From Ehretia macrophylla (taxonomy: Eukaryota > Streptophyta > Magnoliopsida > Boraginales > Ehretiaceae), in the NCBI GenBank assembly GCA_037974665.1, contig CM075764.1, positions 81,429,825-81,493,824 of the forward strand: a DNA stretch of 64,000 bases. The letters run 5' to 3'. A program made the translations under genes and the position numbers. Position 1 is the first letter of the stretch. Each line of letters starts with the position of its first letter. The notes under the pieces were generated by a model. The model had not been told where the DNA came from and ran no database searches. It worked only from the letters and a program-made list of their open reading frames with translations. Shown piece after piece: positions 60,966-64,000 of this stretch.

Positions 60966-63275
60966 TGTCTCGCCTCGAACCAACCCCACACTAAAAGGTT
61001 AAGTCTAGACCCGACAAACGGACATAGTCTCCTCTGTACCGTGGACAATCTGGTTACTTGCAAACATAAAATAAAACCACAACCTTCCCCAACTCCAATT
61101 CCACAACTTTTCCCAGCTTCAAGGTCATCCGAGCCTTAAGCAAGACAAGACAATTACGTCACACAAGCATACAAGGTCAAAGTCAATGAAATCCATTCTT
61201 TTTAATCTGCTTATCTTACCACTCTAACATTATCATTTAAACATTCTTATAATTTAAGACCAACTGTCCGACTAGCTTCTATTCACACACAAGCAAGCAA
61301 CATAAAAGAAAAGTAAAGTTAAGCTATTACAGGCCACTACCATTCAAGCCATACATCAACCTAACTATTACAGTCCTTCAACAACTCCAAATATATATAA
61401 ACCCATAGGCACAAAATAGAACATAATACAATACAAGCAAGTCTACTCACAGTCCAACAGGCAACACTTCAACCTCAAGCAATAAGCACACTGCAATCAA
61501 GACAACTCCTCCAACTGCACCTCCTCATCTCCCTTTATGGCTAAGAGCTGGGGGTCTATCTTAGCACCTCCTGAAACATGTTTAGCGAGGTATGAGCAAC
61601 CACAATTGCTTAGTGAGGGATATAGTCTACCAGGGCGTGCTCGTGCAATGCAATAGTTAAACACAAGTAAAACAGTTAAGTAACTAAAGTATGAATAAAC
61701 AATAAGATACCACACATTAAAAATGATATGATCTTTGACCCTTATCACTCCAACCCTCGAACCACGAACCATGATCCACAAACCTTGAACCATGAACCAC
61801 GATATGCCGGCATCCCAAACACCAATGGGTACTCCGGAAGTACCCAATCCTACGACCCAACACCCCTTGGCATACTCCATACCAAGCGAGTGAGGGACTA
61901 GGGTATGGGGCTAGGGCAACCAATACTGGCAAGCCCGATGCTGCCCAAAAAGGACCATCACACCCGTCTCGAACACTAAGGTTGCTCAACCATCGAAAAC
62001 AATATCACAAAATACAACAATATAACAATATAATAACAAAAGCTATTAAACACATAAAAGAAGGACAACAGGTTGCCCTCAAACATGAATTTATTGTAAA
62101 AGCAATTCAATAAACATTAGAATAACAAGATCAACAAGTTTACTAGTCATTTCCAACATTAAGCATAACTTAAGCACATAACCCCTTTGTCTACAAGCGT
62201 GATTTAAGTTCTAAATGAGACACGAAGCAAATTTACTCAAACCAACTATCACACATCTCTAGTGACACCAAAAGACACCTATCCAAGCCTTAAAAAACTC
62301 ACTTTTAGTATAGAAGCTCGGGTAGGCCCCGAGGGTGCTTTGAACTATAGCTACGCAATTCGCCCCTCAATTCAACGCAATAAAAGCACCAAAAGTGCTT
62401 CCATGCCTAGTAGAACCCCAAATTAACTTCAATTCATACACGGATTTACTTTTCGTTCAAAACCCATTTCTAAAATTAGCTAATTTCGCGTTTTAGCTAG
62501 GTTCTGAGCAAATTAACTACACATGACCTATAACCTAGCTTTATTAACATCTATAGCACCTAACTATAGCATAGAATGAAGCCCTAAGTCACATGTTTAC
62601 AATACCCTAAAATATTACTATTCATTGTATTCCTCAACTACCCTATGCAAAATTACCATAACCAAAGCAATAGGCACCACAAAACAAGTCTCTAGAACAT
62701 GTAGATTACTCTTTATAAAGGAATTAAGCATATTATATACATATACATGCAAATCTAGAAATTTAACTTTTAAGCAAAAACATTGTATATGCAAAAACAA
62801 GTGAAAATCCCTTGCAAATCAAGGTGTGGATGCTAGGAATGGCTTGAGAACCCTAGAAACCACTTGATCCTAGCTTAGTAGAGCCAAAGATTGAAGATTT
62901 GTTGAGCAAAATTCTCCTTTTCCTTCTTTATGCTTCTCGGATTTGCTAGGGACAAGGGGGGAATTAATTGATTTGTTTTTATGTTATTTTGTATGTGTAT
63001 GTATATTATTATGTGTATATATTATATATGCTATGTGTTTGTATTGTGTTGACAACAATTTTGGGCCAAAATAACTTGTGGAATCAATTAAACTAAAGCC
63101 CAAAGTAAATAAGTTCATTTAGTCCACTAAACTAATGTTCTACTATTCACTCGAATCGGGAAACATTTTCTAAACGAGCTCTCCTAACGTGAATTGCTCA
63201 AATGCTCACTTTCTTCATTCCTCAAATGGGTAATGTAATATAAGAAAAATATTAATTCAGAGAAATTAGACAGTA
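60966..63275 (-). repeat. 3' LTR, truncated at its start
   Basis: On the plus strand it begins TGTCTCGCC. It is the reverse-complement relative of 57268-59748. Modules are at 61827-61845, 61980-61991 and 62061-62080. Comparison with 57268 shows that roughly the first 120 bp of the LTR are missing on the right side, where TTACTGTCTAATTTCTCTG joins pol sequence. Confidence 0.8.
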
Positions 63276-64000
63276 AAATTTTATGTTGAATAGTTTTAGT
63301 TCTGAGCTCTTGAACTTTAACCATTGGAATACTTTTAGTTCTGAGCTCTTGAACCTTCCAGTCCACAATCCGATGAGGTTTCTTAGTATACGACAAAGTC
63401 TCACTAATCTTAAAGGCTCTGGCTCAAGAATGTGAGAAGGATCTAGCTGATATTTCCAAAGCATTGAGACATGGAAGACATCATAAAGTCTGCCCAAACT
63501 CGAAGGTAAAGCTAGTCTATAAGCCAATCCGCCAACTTTCTCAGTTATTTCAAACGGTCCCACATATCTCAGACTGAGTTTACCGCCTTTTCCATGCCGA
63601 ATCAGACCTTTACGAGGAGAGATTTTAAGAAACACCCGGTCACCCACGGCAAACTCTAGATCACGATGACGTCGATCTGCATATTTTTTTTTGGCAACTC
63701 TGAGCTGTAAGCATTCTTTTCTTGATAAGCTGCACATTATCAATCATTTTGTTTATCTTTGGTATCAAAGTAGGGTCAATAGTTTTTATCTCTCCAACCT
63801 CATCCCAATATAAAAGAGATCTACACTTACGCTCATACAGTGCCTCATAAGGTGTCATGCCAATAGTAGCTTGGTAACTATTGTTATAGGCAAATTCTGC
63901 AAGTGACAAATATCTCTCCCAACTCTTACCAAAGTCCAGAATGCAGGCTCGTAATATATCCTCAAGTATTCTGATGGTTCTTTCAGATTGTCCGTCAGTT
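63276..64000 (-). pseudogene. Integrase end of pol, frameshifted, partial
   Basis: From the right edge leftward: TDGQSERTIRILEDILRACI with the catalytic Glu, [35 protein letters not shown], then after a frameshift near 63670 ADRRHRDLEFAVGDRVFLKI, RHGKGGKLSLRYVGPFEITE and YDVFHVSMLWKYQLDPSHIL. The end is scrambled: a segment reading VQELRTK is duplicated about 38 bp apart, and the chromodomain is lost at the junction with the LTR. Confidence 0.83.

Larger units (their letters stand above)
44641..64000 (+). mobile_element. Tat-lineage Ty3/gypsy element with nested insertions; 3' LTR beyond the window
   Basis: Order on the plus strand: 5' LTR, PBS of the TTGGCGCYGTCTGTGG type, gag, protease, RT, RNase H, a second (archaeal-type) RNase H, integrase, a minisatellite, then an antisense ORF. 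The second RNase H and the antisense ORF are hallmarks of Tat/Ogre elements. Insertions at 48648-54310, 57268-59748 and 60966 to beyond 64000 split it. Frames carry many stops and frameshifts, so the element is old. The base sequence just left of the LTR, ATCAA (44636-44640), is the expected target duplication; its partner is outside the window. Confidence 0.85.
60966..64000 (-). mobile_element. Ty3/gypsy Tekay-type element, minus strand, running off the right edge
   Basis: The 3' LTR (60966 to about 63275) is followed rightward by the end of pol. It inserted in the Tat antisense ORF; the left target site would be CTATC (60961-60965). A deletion has removed the polypurine tract and the first part of the LTR. 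The 5' half lies beyond the window. Confidence 0.8.

Overview
The window is AT-rich nuclear DNA of a flowering plant, probably a eudicot. It holds one clearly intact host gene, a SWEET-family sugar transporter with GT-AG introns, surrounded by retrotransposons of the Ty3/gypsy lineages Tekay/Del, Tat and Athila, plus Ty1/copia, LINE and a CACTA-like end. The species cannot be named from the sequence.

Layout. 1-9682: a minus-strand Tekay-type element; its 3' LTR runs off the left edge. 9683-10011: a short non-TE segment with a tandem duplication. 10012 to about 21600: a decayed minus-strand copia element, split by a gypsy solo LTR (11497-19943, TSD AAGTG), itself split by an LTR element with no coding capacity (13227-18560, TSD GTTAA). 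About 21640-26289: non-LTR sequence with exon fragments resembling an HMG-box gene, a truncated PPR reading frame, a G-rich minisatellite and a CACTA-like terminus. 26290-33718: a young plus-strand Tekay-like element (TSD AATAC) that keeps LTRs, PBS, gag and PPT but has lost pol. 33724-35047: the end of an older gypsy LTR that abuts an Athila gag-protease remnant (35048-38243, minus). The Athila LTR abuts a LINE 3' fragment (38244 to about 38880). 40069-41997: the SWEET gene on the minus strand, with a TATA box at 42164-42172. 44641 to the right edge: a decayed Tat-type gypsy element with two RNase H domains, a 3' minisatellite and an antisense ORF. It is broken by a copia-like solo LTR (48648-54310) that contains a gypsy solo LTR (49461-52783), by another gypsy solo LTR (57268-59748), and by a minus-strand Tekay element (60966 to beyond 64000).

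The retroelement genes no longer work together: nearly every gag or pol frame is broken by stops or frameshifts, many of them CAG-to-TAG changes. Only the SWEET gene appears functional. The least explained signal is a set of three short palindromes, in fixed order, inside several divergent gypsy LTRs, with paired changes that preserve the symmetry. A second is a degenerate short-period array just upstream of the polypurine tract in two of the elements.
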